A stretch of 64,000 bases of DNA, taken from CAVQGM01 sp963712065 (lineage in GTDB: Bacteria > Actinomycetota > Acidimicrobiia > Acidimicrobiales > Acidimicrobilacustridaceae). A program made the translations under genes and the position numbers. Location of the stretch: positions 1,550,001 through 1,614,000 of the forward strand of contig CAVQGM010000001.1 of the NCBI GenBank assembly GCA_963712065.1, given 5' to 3'. How positions within the stretch are numbered: position 1 is the stretch's first letter; each line of letters opens with the position of its first letter. The notes beneath the pieces are model-generated. The model was not told where the DNA came from, did not search any database, and worked only from the letters and a program-made list of their open reading frames with translations. Below are positions 11,152 through 18,743 of the stretch, piece by piece.

Positions 11152-11201
11152 GCCATCTCCCTCGTTGCCCGCCGAAGGCGCCAACCGCCCGAGCTCCACC
11201 T

Positions 11202-11254
11202 CGAACTGGTTGCGGGAACCGCTGTCGCGAGCGGTGGAAGGCGCAACCAGTTCG
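11202..11254. terminator. Perfect 13-bp inverted repeat between convergent genes
   Basis: CGAACTGGTTGCG (11202-11214) and CGCAACCAGTTCG (11242-11254) are exact reverse complements. Inside them ACCGCT (11218-11223) and AGCGGT (11230-11235) form a second stem with loop GTCGCG. The structure lies between the plus-strand HAD gene and minus-strand yajQ, so a bidirectional terminator is the simplest reading. There is no T-run on either side. Confidence 0.65.
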
Positions 11255-11261
11255 GGTCGGG

Positions 11262-11750
11262 TCAGTCGCGGAAGTTGGTGAACTGGAGGGGGACCGGGAA
11301 GTCGTGCTCCTTCAGGGCGGCGATCACCGACTGGAGGTCGTCGCGCTTCTTGCCCGAGACGCGGAGCTGGTCGCCCTGGGTCTGCGACTGGACGCCCTTG
11401 AGCTTCAGGTCCTTGATGAACGTGTTGAGCGTCTTGGCGTTCTCGGACGAGATGCCGGCCGACAGGGTCGCGACCTGCCGCTTCGAGCCGCCACTGGCGT
11501 CTTCGACCTTCCCGTAGTCGAGCGCCTTGAGCGACACCTTCCGCTTGACCAGCTTCTCCTCCAGCAGGGTGCGCAGGGCGTTGAGGCGATCGTCGCTCGA
11601 CGACCGCATCGTGATCTCGAGCCCGCTCAGCTCGACGGATGAGTCGGTGCCCTTGAAGTCGTAGCGGGTGCTCAGCTCGCGAGCAGCCTGGTCGACCGCG
11701 TTGCGGACCTCCTGGGCGTCGACCTCGGACACGACATCGAAGCTCGGCAT
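11262..11750 (-). CDS. yajQ: YajQ-family nucleotide-binding protein
   Basis: Small two-domain protein of the YajQ (UPF0234) family, 162 aa, the usual length. It begins MPSFDVVSEVDAQEVRNAVD and contains the family hallmarks RYDFKGT, GLEITMRSSSDDRLNAL and the C-terminal VSGKKRDDLQSVIA. Some family members bind cyclic di-GMP or associate with ribosomes; the role here is unknown. It is transcribed alone toward the inverted repeat at 11202. A -10-like TAGCGT lies 6 bases before the ATG, suggesting a leaderless mRNA. Confidence 0.93.
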   Translation of the reverse strand: MPSFDVVSEVDAQEVRNAVDQAARELSTRYDFKGTDSSVELSGLEITMRSSSDDRLNALRTLLEEKLVKRKVSLKALDYGKVEDASGGSKRQVATLSAGISSENAKTLNTFIKDLKLKGVQSQTQGDQLRVSGKKRDDLQSVIAALKEHDFPVPLQFTNFRD

Positions 11751-11756
11751 GCCGTC

Positions 11757-11762
11757 ACGCTA
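11757..11762 (-). promoter_or_regulatory. Leaderless -10 box of yajQ
   Basis: On the minus strand TAGCGT fits TANNNT and ends 6 bases before the yajQ ATG, placing the likely transcription start at or next to the start codon. The same TAGNNT-N6-8-RTG layout recurs at four other genes in the window. No clear -35 box was identified. Confidence 0.55.
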
Positions 11763-11836
11763 GCGAAACCGCTCTCGGCCCCTCCACCGCCGACGTCTCC
11801 GCCGGTTCGCTCGGGGGCCCGTCGGCGGGCGCGGGC

Positions 11837-12883
11837 TCAGCCGTCGGGCGACGGCGCGTTCCGGGCGGCGATCGTCTCGAGGCCCTCCTCGTCGAGCAGG
11901 CCGACCTCGTCGAGTCGGTAGAGCAGGACCAGCGCGGGCACGACGATCACGGCGGCGACGCCCAGCACGATGAGCACCACCACGAGCGTGGCATCGGGGG
12001 CGGCGGCTTCGGCGATCGTCAGCGTCTCCGGGAGCAGATAGGGGTTCTGGGCGAGGCCCCATCCCCACACGACCGACACGACGGCGGCGACGGCGACGAT
12101 CCGCGCCGGAACGGCCCTCCGTCGACGGAGGAGCACCATGGTGGCGACACCCCCGACCGCGGAGGCGAGCACCAGCGGCAGCGCCTTCGACGTGAGCCCG
12201 TCGAAAAGGTAGGGCGCGTCGGCGCGGAGCACGAACACGCCGACCACGGCGATGAGCCCGCAGGCGATGCCGGCGGCGATCGCCCGCTCGGTGAAGGCCC
12301 GCACGAGGTCGGGGGCCCGTTGACGGTGGGCCTCGTGGGTGAGGAAGACGGCGGCCAGGAACGCGGACGCCGCCACCGCCAGGACACCACCGAGCAGCGA
12401 CGTCGGGTTGACCCAACTGCTCAGCGGGTCGGTTTCGCCCCCCGCCTCGACCCGACCCGAGGCGATGGCGCCGGCCACGCACCCGAAGAAGAACGGAGTG
12501 ATCACCGACGACGTGGCGAAGGCGATGCCGAAGGTTCGCCGGCTCTCGAGCGAGACGGCGGCCTTCCGGAAGGCGAAGCCCGCTCCTCGGAGCACGATCC
12601 CGAGCGCGGCGAGGATCAGAGGGACGAACAGCACGGTCATGATGGCGGCGAAGGCCGGGCTGAAGGCCGTCCACAGCACGACCAGCGAGAAGATCAGCCA
12701 GACGTGGTTGGCCTCCCAGACCGGGCCGATGGCGATGTCGACGAGAGCCCGCAGGCGCGCGCCGCGCGCCGCGCCTCCGGCGGTCAGGTCCCAGAAGCCG
12801 CTGCCGAAGTCGGCCCCGCCGAACACCGCGTAGAGCGTGACGCCGACGAAGAGCACGAGGGCGACGACGTTGGGCAGGTTCAC
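11837..12883 (-). CDS. cydB: Cytochrome bd ubiquinol oxidase subunit II
   Basis: Structural subunit II of the quinol:O2 oxidoreductase cytochrome bd. The 348-aa protein has about eight hydrophobic helices and the family N-terminus FVGVTLYAVFGGADFGSGFWDL. Further family segments are VWEANHVWLIF and VVWGWGLAQNPYLLPETL. It overlaps the end of cydA by 4 bases and is translated after it from the same minus-strand transcript. No cydX or cydDC genes are seen next to it; if cydDC exists it lies elsewhere. Confidence 0.96.
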   Translation of the reverse strand: MNLPNVVALVLFVGVTLYAVFGGADFGSGFWDLTAGGAARGARLRALVDIAIGPVWEANHVWLIFSLVVLWTAFSPAFAAIMTVLFVPLILAALGIVLRGAGFAFRKAAVSLESRRTFGIAFATSSVITPFFFGCVAGAIASGRVEAGGETDPLSSWVNPTSLLGGVLAVAASAFLAAVFLTHEAHRQRAPDLVRAFTERAIAAGIACGLIAVVGVFVLRADAPYLFDGLTSKALPLVLASAVGGVATMVLLRRRRAVPARIVAVAAVVSVVWGWGLAQNPYLLPETLTIAEAAAPDATLVVVLIVLGVAAVIVVPALVLLYRLDEVGLLDEEGLETIAARNAPSPDG

Positions 12884-14316
12884 GGGTCCACCCGCTCCCG
12901 GTCGGCGCCGTCGGCCGGGCCGGCGGCGACGTCCGCCAGCGGGAGGTTCGGTCCGTAGGGCACGTCGGCGGCGTGCTCCCGATCGGCGTCGAGCTCTCCC
13001 GCGTCATCCAGACGCCAGCGCTGCGAGAGGCGTCGGAGCACGACGACGGAGGCGATCCCGAGGCCGACGTACAGCACGACGACGACGCCGAACGAGATCC
13101 AGAGGCCGCCGGCCGTGGTCACCGCATCGCTCGTGCGCATCTCCTCGTAGACGATCCAGGGTTGGCGACCGACCTCGGTGACGATCCAGCCCGCCTCGGT
13201 GGCGATGACGGCCAGCGCGCCGCCGGTGGCCGCCGCCCGCAGGAACCATCGGGACCTGGGCAGGTCGCGACGACGCCACCAGGCGACGGCGAACCAGGCC
13301 GCCATGAGCAGCAGCGCCGTCCCGGCCAGCACCATCGTGTCGAAGGCGAGGTGGACGACGTTGGCGGGTGGCCGGTCGTCGACCGCGACCGCGTCGAGGC
13401 CCTGGATCTCCGTGTCGGGGCTGAACCCGGCCAGGATGCTGGCCAGGTCCGGGATCTCGACGGCGCCTTTGACCTCACCGTCGATCAGGACCCCGCCGAT
13501 CGTCTCGGGGACCTCGTCGCCGGTCTCGGTCACGAGCTCCATGGCCGCGAACTTGGTCGGCTGGTCCTGGAACACCGCCCTGGCGGTCGTGTCGCCCACC
13601 AGCATCTGGATGGGGATCACGACGGCGGCGAAGGTGAACGGGATCAGGAAGCCCAGCCGGTGGTAGTGGTCGCGTCGGCCGCGCAGCATGCCGACGGCGT
13701 AGACCGACGCGATGAGGAAGCCGCCCACGCAGTAGGCGGCGAGGATCATGTGCGGGACCTCGTACCACCACGCGTCGTTGAACAGGACCGACAGAGGCTC
13801 GACCTCCGCCACCCGACCGTCGGCGCCGAGCGTGTAGCCGCCCGGCTGGTTCATCCACGCGTTGGCGGCCACCACGGCGGTGGCGCCACCGAGTCCGGCG
13901 ATCACGATCGGGACGCCGGACCACAGGTGGGCCCGGGGGGACAGGCGCTTCCAGCCGAACAGGTAGATGGCGAGGAAGATCGCCTCGGTGAAGAAGAACA
14001 GGCCCTCGATGGCGAACGGCAGGCCGAAGGCGGCGCCGTAGGTGTCCATGAACCGGGGCCACAGCAGGCCCATCTCGAACGACAGGACGGTGCCGGTCAC
14101 GGCGCCGACGGCGAACAGCACGGCCATGGCCTTCGACCACCGGCGGGCGAGCGTGAGCGCGACCTCGTCGTCCTTGCGGAGTCCCCACCAGTTGGCCACG
14201 ACCATGATCGCCGGCATGGACACGCCGAGGCTCGCCAGGATGATGTGGAACCCGAGGGTCAGGGCCATCTGCTGGCGGGCTGCGAGCAGGTCGGAGGTGG
14301 TGGCGAAGAGCGACAT
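12880..14316 (-). CDS. cydA: Cytochrome bd ubiquinol oxidase subunit I
   Basis: Catalytic subunit I, which binds hemes b558, b595 and d and oxidises quinol at the Q-loop. It is 478 aa. H24 in LGFHIILASLG matches the axial histidine near the N-terminus. FAIEGLFFFTEAIF holds the two glutamates of the proton path, and QPTKFAAMEL is the Q-loop lysine/glutamate motif. The Q-loop is short (bd-S type). The heme b558 methionine appears conserved in FDTMVLAG, although the arginine usually two residues before it seems replaced by aspartate. A good Shine-Dalgarno AGGGGAC precedes the ATG. Confidence 0.96.
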   Translation of the reverse strand: MSLFATTSDLLAARQQMALTLGFHIILASLGVSMPAIMVVANWWGLRKDDEVALTLARRWSKAMAVLFAVGAVTGTVLSFEMGLLWPRFMDTYGAAFGLPFAIEGLFFFTEAIFLAIYLFGWKRLSPRAHLWSGVPIVIAGLGGATAVVAANAWMNQPGGYTLGADGRVAEVEPLSVLFNDAWWYEVPHMILAAYCVGGFLIASVYAVGMLRGRRDHYHRLGFLIPFTFAAVVIPIQMLVGDTTARAVFQDQPTKFAAMELVTETGDEVPETIGGVLIDGEVKGAVEIPDLASILAGFSPDTEIQGLDAVAVDDRPPANVVHLAFDTMVLAGTALLLMAAWFAVAWWRRRDLPRSRWFLRAAATGGALAVIATEAGWIVTEVGRQPWIVYEEMRTSDAVTTAGGLWISFGVVVVLYVGLGIASVVVLRRLSQRWRLDDAGELDADREHAADVPYGPNLPLADVAAGPADGADRERVDP

Positions 14317-14369
14317 GCGGGTCCCCTGGCGGACCGGGGCCGGCCCGGAGTGCGAGCAGTCTGTCCCAA

Positions 14370-14384
14370 CGGACGGACCGTCCG
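14370..14384. promoter_or_regulatory. Candidate operator upstream of cydA
   Basis: CGGACG-GAC-CGTCCG is a perfect 6-bp inverted repeat with a 3-base spacer, 54-68 bases before the cydA ATG and inside the only stretch that can hold its promoter. Size and symmetry suit a dimeric repressor site, but no matching regulator gene is adjacent. Confidence 0.4.
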
Positions 14385-14412
14385 CTGGTCTCGCCGCGAT
14401 CCGTCGAACGCG

Positions 14413-14436
14413 GGCCGGCCCCCGAAGGGGCCGGCC
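14413..14436 (-). terminator. Hairpin terminator after tRNA-Tyr
   Basis: GGCCGGCCCC and GGGGCCGGCC form a perfect 10-bp stem. Read on the minus strand the loop is UUCG closed by C-G, an exceptionally stable tetraloop. It lies 11 bases downstream of the tRNA-Tyr 3' end and upstream of cydA, so it probably separates the two transcripts. There is no strong T-run. Confidence 0.7.
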
Positions 14437-14446
14437 GACGGCTCGC

Positions 14447-14531
14447 TGGTGGGCCGGGGTGGATTCGAACCACCGTAGGCAGAGCCGACGGGTTTACAGC
14501 CCGTTCCCTTTGGCCACTCGGGCACCGACCC
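14447..14531 (-). tRNA. tRNA-Tyr (GTA)
   Basis: On the minus strand the acceptor arms GGGTCGG and CCGGCCC pair with one U-G wobble. The anticodon loop CTGTAAA gives anticodon GTA, and the T-arm is GGTGGTTCGAATCCACC. A long variable arm, as in bacterial tRNA-Tyr, lies between. The discriminator A is followed by an encoded CCA (14447-14449), giving 85 nt. Confidence 0.95.
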
Positions 14532-14619
14532 AGGAGCCGCCGACGATACCCGCTGGGCCATCCCGACCGAAAACGTGCCGACCGACCCGTGAAGTCGTCC
14601 GCCGGAGGCGGAGCCGCGG

Positions 14620-15108
14620 TCACAGCATGCGCTGCATGAGGACGACGTCGAGCCAACGACCGAACTTGCGGCCGACCTCGCGCTCGGTGCCGATCACCTC
14701 GAACCCGACGGCCCGGTGGAGGGCGATGGACGCCTCGTGGCCACCCACGACACGGGCGATCACCGTGTGGAAGCCGTGCTGGGCGGCCAGCTCGACCAGG
14801 GCCTCGAGCAGCAGACGCCCGATCCCGCGTCCCTGTTGGTCGGAACGGATGTAGACGGAGTCCTCCACGGTCGTGGCGTAGGCCGGCCGCTCGCGGTAGG
14901 GCGAGAGCGAGGCGAAGCCCACCACACCGGCGTCGTCGTCGACCGCCACCAGCACGGCGTGGGCCCCGGACCGGGCCTGCATCCACTCGGCCTGATCGAC
15001 CTCGCTGCGGGGTACGAGGTCGAAGGTGACCGTGGAGGTCGCGACCTCCACGTTGTAGATCGCCCGGATCGCCTCCGCGTCGTCCGACCCCGCCAACCGC
15101 ACCTGCAC
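14620..15108 (-). CDS. GNAT-family N-acetyltransferase (PAT-like)
   Basis: N-acetyltransferase of 162 aa using acetyl-CoA. The central acetyl-CoA loop reads DQQGRGIGRLLLEAL (Q/R-x-x-G-x-G/A type). The segment RPAYATTVEDSVYI and the C-terminal ALHRAVGFEVIGTEREVGRK resemble the phosphinothricin/methionine-sulfone acetyltransferase subgroup. The substrate is not certain; relatives act on amino-acid analogues. The start is a GTG with a TAGCCT box 6 bases upstream, suggesting leaderless expression. It is followed by tRNA-Tyr on the same strand. Confidence 0.85.
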   Translation of the reverse strand: MQVRLAGSDDAEAIRAIYNVEVATSTVTFDLVPRSEVDQAEWMQARSGAHAVLVAVDDDAGVVGFASLSPYRERPAYATTVEDSVYIRSDQQGRGIGRLLLEALVELAAQHGFHTVIARVVGGHEASIALHRAVGFEVIGTEREVGRKFGRWLDVVLMQRML

Positions 15109-15114
15109 GGCGTC

Positions 15115-15120
15115 AGGCTA
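15115..15120 (-). promoter_or_regulatory. Leaderless -10 box of the GNAT gene
   Basis: Minus-strand TAGCCT ends 6 bases before the GTG at 15108, matching the leaderless layout seen at yajQ, the sigma gene, the 35029 gene and the GlmS-like gene. Confidence 0.5.
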
Positions 15121-15138
15121 CGCGGCAGGCACTTCCTC

Positions 15139-16536
15139 TCACGCGACTCTTCCCGAGTTGCCGGTGAGGGTGGGCCGGCCGGTGACGGCGGGCTCGGCCG
15201 GCGTGGGCTCCACGACGGCGAGGAGGCCGGTCATGGCCTCCAGCCGGGCCCACGCGACCGTCGTGTCGTCCTCGGTGAGCAGGATGACCTGTTGGTCGGC
15301 CGAGGCGGCGAGCAGCAGGGTGAGCAGCTCGGCCTTCACCGACTGGTCGAGCTCGGCGAACGGCTCGTCGAGGAAGAGCGGGAGGGTCTCGACCGGCCCG
15401 GTGCCCGGGCCGGTCGACGCGGCGACGGGCCGGGTGGCGCCGTCCCCACGGGCGGGCAGGTGGTGCGCCCGGAGCAGCCCGAGGCGGTGATGCAGGGCTT
15501 GGCCGAGGTCGGCGGCGGCCTCCTCGGTGCGGGAGAGCACGAGTGCCATCGGGTTGCGGGGTTCGACGACGTCGCGGAGCCGACCGGCGGCGGCACGGAT
15601 CCCGGCCCGGTGCTCGATGGCCCAGTCGACGCCGATGTCACCGGCCAACAGGTGCCACTCGGCCAGGGCCGCCCGGTGGTGCTCGACCGCGCGCAGCATC
15701 CGGCGCCGCTGGTTGTCGTTCGAGACGAGCCCGTTGACCCGGTTGATCTGGAAGGCCAGGTAGGAGGTGGCGCCGGCGGCGCGCAGTGCCTCCGCCTCGT
15801 GGACGCGTGCCCGCTCGACCCGTTGCCACCACTGCATCGACCACGCCGTCATCGTGAGTGCGGCCAGGAGGGCGGGTATGGCTCCCCACAGGCCGATCGA
15901 GAGCGTGAGCGGCAGCACGGCGAGGCCGGCGACGAGCGCGGTGAGGAACGAGACGCGCCGGATCTGGTCGGCCCGCGACAACGTGGCCTCGAACTCGCGG
16001 TGGCGGCGTTCGATCTCCTGGAAGACGGTGGCATCCTCGGGGTCGGAGCCGACGGAGGCGGCGAGCTCGGCGAGGTGCTGCTCGCGCTCGCGGACCTTGG
16101 CGGCGACCTCCCAGAGTCGGGCCTGGTCGACGTGGGCGAGGGTGAGGACCTGCTGTTCGAGCCGCGATCGCGATCGCAGCTCGTCACCGGTGAGGCGCAT
16201 GACCCGCCGAGCGGCGCCGGCGGGCAGGCCCGCCTTCGCCAGGAGGTCGACGTGGCCCTCGTCGTCGAGGTGGTCGCGGGTCACGTCCTGCTCCCGGTCG
16301 ACGTCGATGACCCGATGCCGTCCGCCGGTCGGCCGGAACACGGCGAGGCGGCCGCCTTCGTCCCCGCAGACCTCGAGGTGGACGCCCGAACGACCCCGAC
16401 CGAGCGCGGTGACGAGCTCGGCGACGAGGCCCTCCCGCTCCAGGGGACCCACTCCGCCGATCACCGTCATCCGGGGGTGCAGCTGCAGGGTGAAGGTGCT
16501 CTCCCCGGCCTCGATCACGAGCCGCTCGACCTGCAC
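15139..16536 (-). CDS. Membrane-anchored SMC/ABC-like ATPase with degenerate P-loop
   Basis: A 465-aa protein without a family name I can assign. It has the layout of an SMC/YhaN-type ATPase: an N-terminal beta-rich lobe, a helical probable coiled-coil middle (about 135-195 and 238-350), and a C-terminal lobe with Walker B LPLFLDEPF (385-393), D-loop-like AELD and a following VILLTEDD strand. Two hydrophobic segments (about 196-215 and 217-235) interrupt the coiled coil, predicting a membrane hairpin. The P-loop position reads IGGVGPLERE (26-35), lacking the lysine and Ser/Thr needed to bind phosphate, so it may not hydrolyse ATP alone. Start is a GTG without a clear ribosome site. It runs toward the GNAT gene. 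Confidence 0.6.
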   Translation of the reverse strand: MQVERLVIEAGESTFTLQLHPRMTVIGGVGPLEREGLVAELVTALGRGRSGVHLEVCGDEGGRLAVFRPTGGRHRVIDVDREQDVTRDHLDDEGHVDLLAKAGLPAGAARRVMRLTGDELRSRSRLEQQVLTLAHVDQARLWEVAAKVREREQHLAELAASVGSDPEDATVFQEIERRHREFEATLSRADQIRRVSFLTALVAGLAVLPLTLSIGLWGAIPALLAALTMTAWSMQWWQRVERARVHEAEALRAAGATSYLAFQINRVNGLVSNDNQRRRMLRAVEHHRAALAEWHLLAGDIGVDWAIEHRAGIRAAAGRLRDVVEPRNPMALVLSRTEEAAADLGQALHHRLGLLRAHHLPARGDGATRPVAASTGPGTGPVETLPLFLDEPFAELDQSVKAELLTLLLAASADQQVILLTEDDTTVAWARLEAMTGLLAVVEPTPAEPAVTGRPTLTGNSGRVA

Positions 16537-16613
16537 CCCCGGAGGATCGACCGCCCCGGGCCCGGACTTGAGTCATTCGGCCCACCACCCTGGTCGGCGG
16601 TCACATCGGCTCC

Positions 16614-16840
16614 GCCTCCGGCGGAGCGGCTCCGCCATCCGGGTCTCATCTGACGCTGGGGGTGCGCCTCCGGCGGAGCGGCTCCGCCATCCGGGTCTCA
16701 TCTGACGCTGGGGGTGCGCCTCCGGCGGAGCGGCTCCGCCATCCGGGTCTCATCTGACGCTGGGGGTGCGCCTCCGGCGGAGCGGCTCCGCCATCCGGGT
16801 CTCATCGGGCGCGGGGTTGCGCCTCCGGTGGAGCGGCTCG
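16614..16840. repeat. 52-bp tandem repeat array, four copies plus a partial
   Basis: Units begin at 16614, 16666, 16718 and 16770; the first three are nearly identical and the fourth diverges in its last third. A degenerate fifth start (GCCTCCGGTGGAGCGGCTC) lies at about 16821. The core contains the palindrome CGGAGC-G-GCTCCG and ends CCATCCGGGTCTCAT. It fills most of the gene-free stretch 16537-16960, between the divergent ATPase gene and tRNA-Thr. Open frames across it are only repeats of the unit. It is not CRISPR: there are no distinct spacers. Confidence 0.9.
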
Positions 16841-16894
16841 TCTCCGGCCTGGCGCCACGGGGCGGCCCAGCGGTCGCGGGGCGGGTGTACGGGG

Positions 16895-16924
16895 TTGGGA
16901 CGGCTCGGGGAATCGTGGCATGAT
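16895..16924 (+). promoter_or_regulatory. Candidate promoter of the tRNA-Thr/tRNA-Met/tuf unit
   Basis: TTGGGA (16895-16900) is followed after 18 bases by CATGAT (16919-16924), 37 bases before tRNA-Thr. The match is partial, but the position suits the start of a tRNA-tuf transcript. Confidence 0.4.
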
Positions 16925-16960
16925 GACCCGCCCACCTCGGCGCTCTGGCCGAGGTGGCCA

Positions 16961-17033
16961 GCCCCCTTAGCTCAGTCGGCAGAGCGTTTCCATGGTAAGG
17001 AAAAGGTCGTCAGTTCGATTCTGACAGGGGGCT
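16961..17033 (+). tRNA. tRNA-Thr (GGT)
   Basis: Acceptor arms GCCCCCT and AGGGGGC pair perfectly. The D-arm is AGCTCAGTCGGCAGAGC. The anticodon stem TTTCC/GGAAA encloses ATGGTAA, giving anticodon GGT. The T-arm is GTCAGTTCGATTCTGAC. It is 73 nt, with no encoded CCA. Confidence 0.96.
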
Positions 17034-17130
17034 CGCACGACACTGGAGCGTCGCGGGGCCCGTCGGGCTGCCGTTCGCCCCGTCCGTCGCGCAGCCGTGC
17101 CGGGCGCTCGCGCCGGGCACAGCCCGCCTC

Positions 17131-17204
17131 GGCGGCGTAGCTCAGTTGGTCAGAGCACTCGGCTCATAATCGAGTGGTCGTCGGTTCGAGTCCGACCGCC
17201 GCCA
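17131..17204 (+). tRNA. tRNA-Met (CAT), probably elongator
   Basis: Acceptor arms GGCGGCG and CGCCGCC pair. The anticodon stem CTCGG/TCGAG (one G-T pair) encloses CTCATAA, giving CAT. The T-arm is GTCGGTTCGAGTCCGAC. The paired first base excludes an initiator tRNA. Elongator Met is most likely from similarity and position; tRNA-Ile with a modified CAT anticodon cannot be excluded. It is 74 nt. Confidence 0.92.
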
Positions 17205-17304
17205 CGAACCGCCTCGGCGGCCCACCCACAACCAGTCCCACCCCGCCCGACCCGGCGGTCGCACCGCCGGAGCGGCGGAGAGCGCATCAACAGAGGAGCC
17301 CCCC

Positions 17305-18496
17305 ATGGCACGTGAGAAGTTCGAGCGGACGAAGCCGCATGCGAATGTGGGCACGATGGGTCATATCGATCATGGGAAGACGACGTTGACGGCGGCGATC
17401 ACGAAGGTGTTGTCGGAGGCGTCGTCGGGGTCGACGGCGTTCACGGAGTTCGCGGATATCGATAAGGCGCCGGAGGAGCGTGAGCGGGGGATCACGATCA
17501 ATATTGCGCATGTGGAGTATGAGACGGATGCTCGTCATTACGCGCATGTGGATATGCCGGGTCACGCGGATTACATCAAGAACATGATCACGGGTGCGGC
17601 GCAGGTGGACGGGGCGATTTTGGTGGTGTCGGCGGCGGATGGTCCGATGCCGCAGACGCGTGAGCATGTGTTGTTGGCTCGTCAGGTGGGTGTGCCGGCG
17701 ATCGTGGTGGCGTTGAACAAGGTTGACATGGTCGATGACGAGGAGTTGTTGGACCTGGTGGAGCTCGAGGTCCGGGAGTTGTTGAGCGAGTACGAGTTCC
17801 CGGGTGATGACGTGCCGGTGGTGAAGGTGTCGGCGTTGAAGGCGTTGGAGGGTGACGCGGACGCGGCGGCGCAGGTGTTGGAGTTGATGGCGGCGGTGGA
17901 TGAGTACATCCCGCAGCCGGAGCGGGATACGGACAAGCCGTTCTTGATGCCGATCGAGGATGTGTTCACGATCACGGGTCGGGGCACGGTGGTGACGGGC
18001 CGGGTGGAGCAGGGGATTCTGCACACGGGTGACGAGATCGAGATCGTGGGGATCAAGCCGACGCAGAAGACGACGTGTACGGGGGTGGAGATGTTCCGCA
18101 AGATCCTCGATGAGGGTCGGGCGGGGGACAACATCGGTGCGTTGTTGCGGGGGACGAAGAAGGAGGAGGTGGAGCGGGGTCAGGTGTTGGCGGCGCCGGG
18201 GTCGATCACGCCGCACACCGAGTTCGATGCGCAGGTGTATGTGTTGACCAAGGAAGAGGGTGGTCGGCACAAGCCGTTCTTCAGCAATTATCGGCCGCAG
18301 TTCTATTTCCGGACGACGGATGTGACGGGCACGATCGATCTGCCGGAGGGTACGGAGATGTGCATGCCGGGGGACAACACGACGATGCGGGTCGAGTTGA
18401 TCCATCCGATCGCGATGGAAGAGGGGCTTGCGGTTCGCGATCCGTGAGGGTGGTCGTACCGTGGGCGCCGGTCGCGTCACCAAGATCATCAAGTAG
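17305..18496 (+). CDS. tuf: Elongation factor Tu, copy 1 (frameshifted)
   Basis: GTPase that delivers aminoacyl-tRNA to the ribosome. G1 is GHIDHGKT, followed by DMPGHADY and NKVD. It matches the copy at 38595 base for base except T for G at 18180, G for C at 18315 and one inserted G at 18430. The insertion ends the frame early (EEGLAVRDP, stop at 18447), losing the last strand of domain 3; removing it restores 396 aa to TAG at 18496. Codon choice is unlike the neighbours: about 20 of 26 leucines are TTG, and GCG, GTG and GAT dominate. Identity to copy 2 stops at the gene edges, which is what gene conversion leaves. Confidence 0.95.
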
Positions 18497-18504
18497 GAGC
18501 TGAC

Positions 18505-18669
18505 ATGGCCAAGAACGAGAAACGGGTGCAGGTGACGCTCGAGTGCACGACGTGCAAGCGGCGCAACTACATCACGATGAAGAACAAGGTCAACGACCGC
18601 GAGCGGATCGAGCTCAAGAAGTACTGCAAGTGGGATCGCTCCCACACGGTGCACAAGGAGACCCGCTGA
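18505..18669 (+). CDS. rpmG: 50S ribosomal protein L33
   Basis: 54-aa large-subunit protein, MAKNEKRVQVTLECTTCKRRN to the end HKETR. The zinc-ribbon cysteines are incomplete: CTTC (first pair) and one later cysteine (KKYCKWD) are present, but the usual fourth cysteine is aspartate, so zinc binding is doubtful. AGGAG lies just upstream of the ATG, overlapping the end of tuf copy 1. Confidence 0.95.
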   Translation: MAKNEKRVQVTLECTTCKRRNYITMKNKVNDRERIELKKYCKWDRSHTVHKETR

Positions 18670-18682
18670 GCGCCCCGCTCAC

Positions 18683-18728
18683 CGGTCGCGACGCGGCCGA
18701 CCCTCCCGGGTCGGCCGCGTCGCGACCG
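18683..18728. terminator. Perfect 21-bp hairpin between rpmG and the sigma gene
   Basis: The 21 bases at 18683-18703 are the exact reverse complement of 18708-18728, with a 4-base loop (TCCC). It follows the rpmG stop by 13 bases and so can end the tuf-rpmG transcript. It also abuts the -10 box of the next gene (18730), so an operator or cruciform role is possible. No T-run follows. Confidence 0.75.
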
Positions 18729-18729
18729 A

Positions 18730-18735
18730 TAGCCT
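18730..18735 (+). promoter_or_regulatory. Leaderless -10 box of the sigma/anti-sigma gene
   Basis: TAGCCT ends 8 bases before the ATG at 18744, so transcription should begin at or next to the start codon. The -35 region is occupied by the 21-bp inverted repeat and no housekeeping -35 box is visible, which would fit autoregulation by an ECF sigma. Confidence 0.5.
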
Positions 18736-18743
18736 GAGCTCCG

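Noticed and set aside
16614..16840. CRISPR array
   Set aside because: Units are contiguous 52-bp copies without unique spacers and no cas genes are near.
16636..16935. Short open frames across the 52-bp repeats
   Set aside because: They are translations of the repeat unit; 52 is not a multiple of 3, so each copy is read in a different frame and no protein family appears.
17287..18654. 455-codon minus-strand frame opposite tuf copy 1, repeated opposite copy 2
   Set aside because: Arg/His-rich mirror of the tuf codon pattern; its presence at both sites only reflects the duplicated gene.
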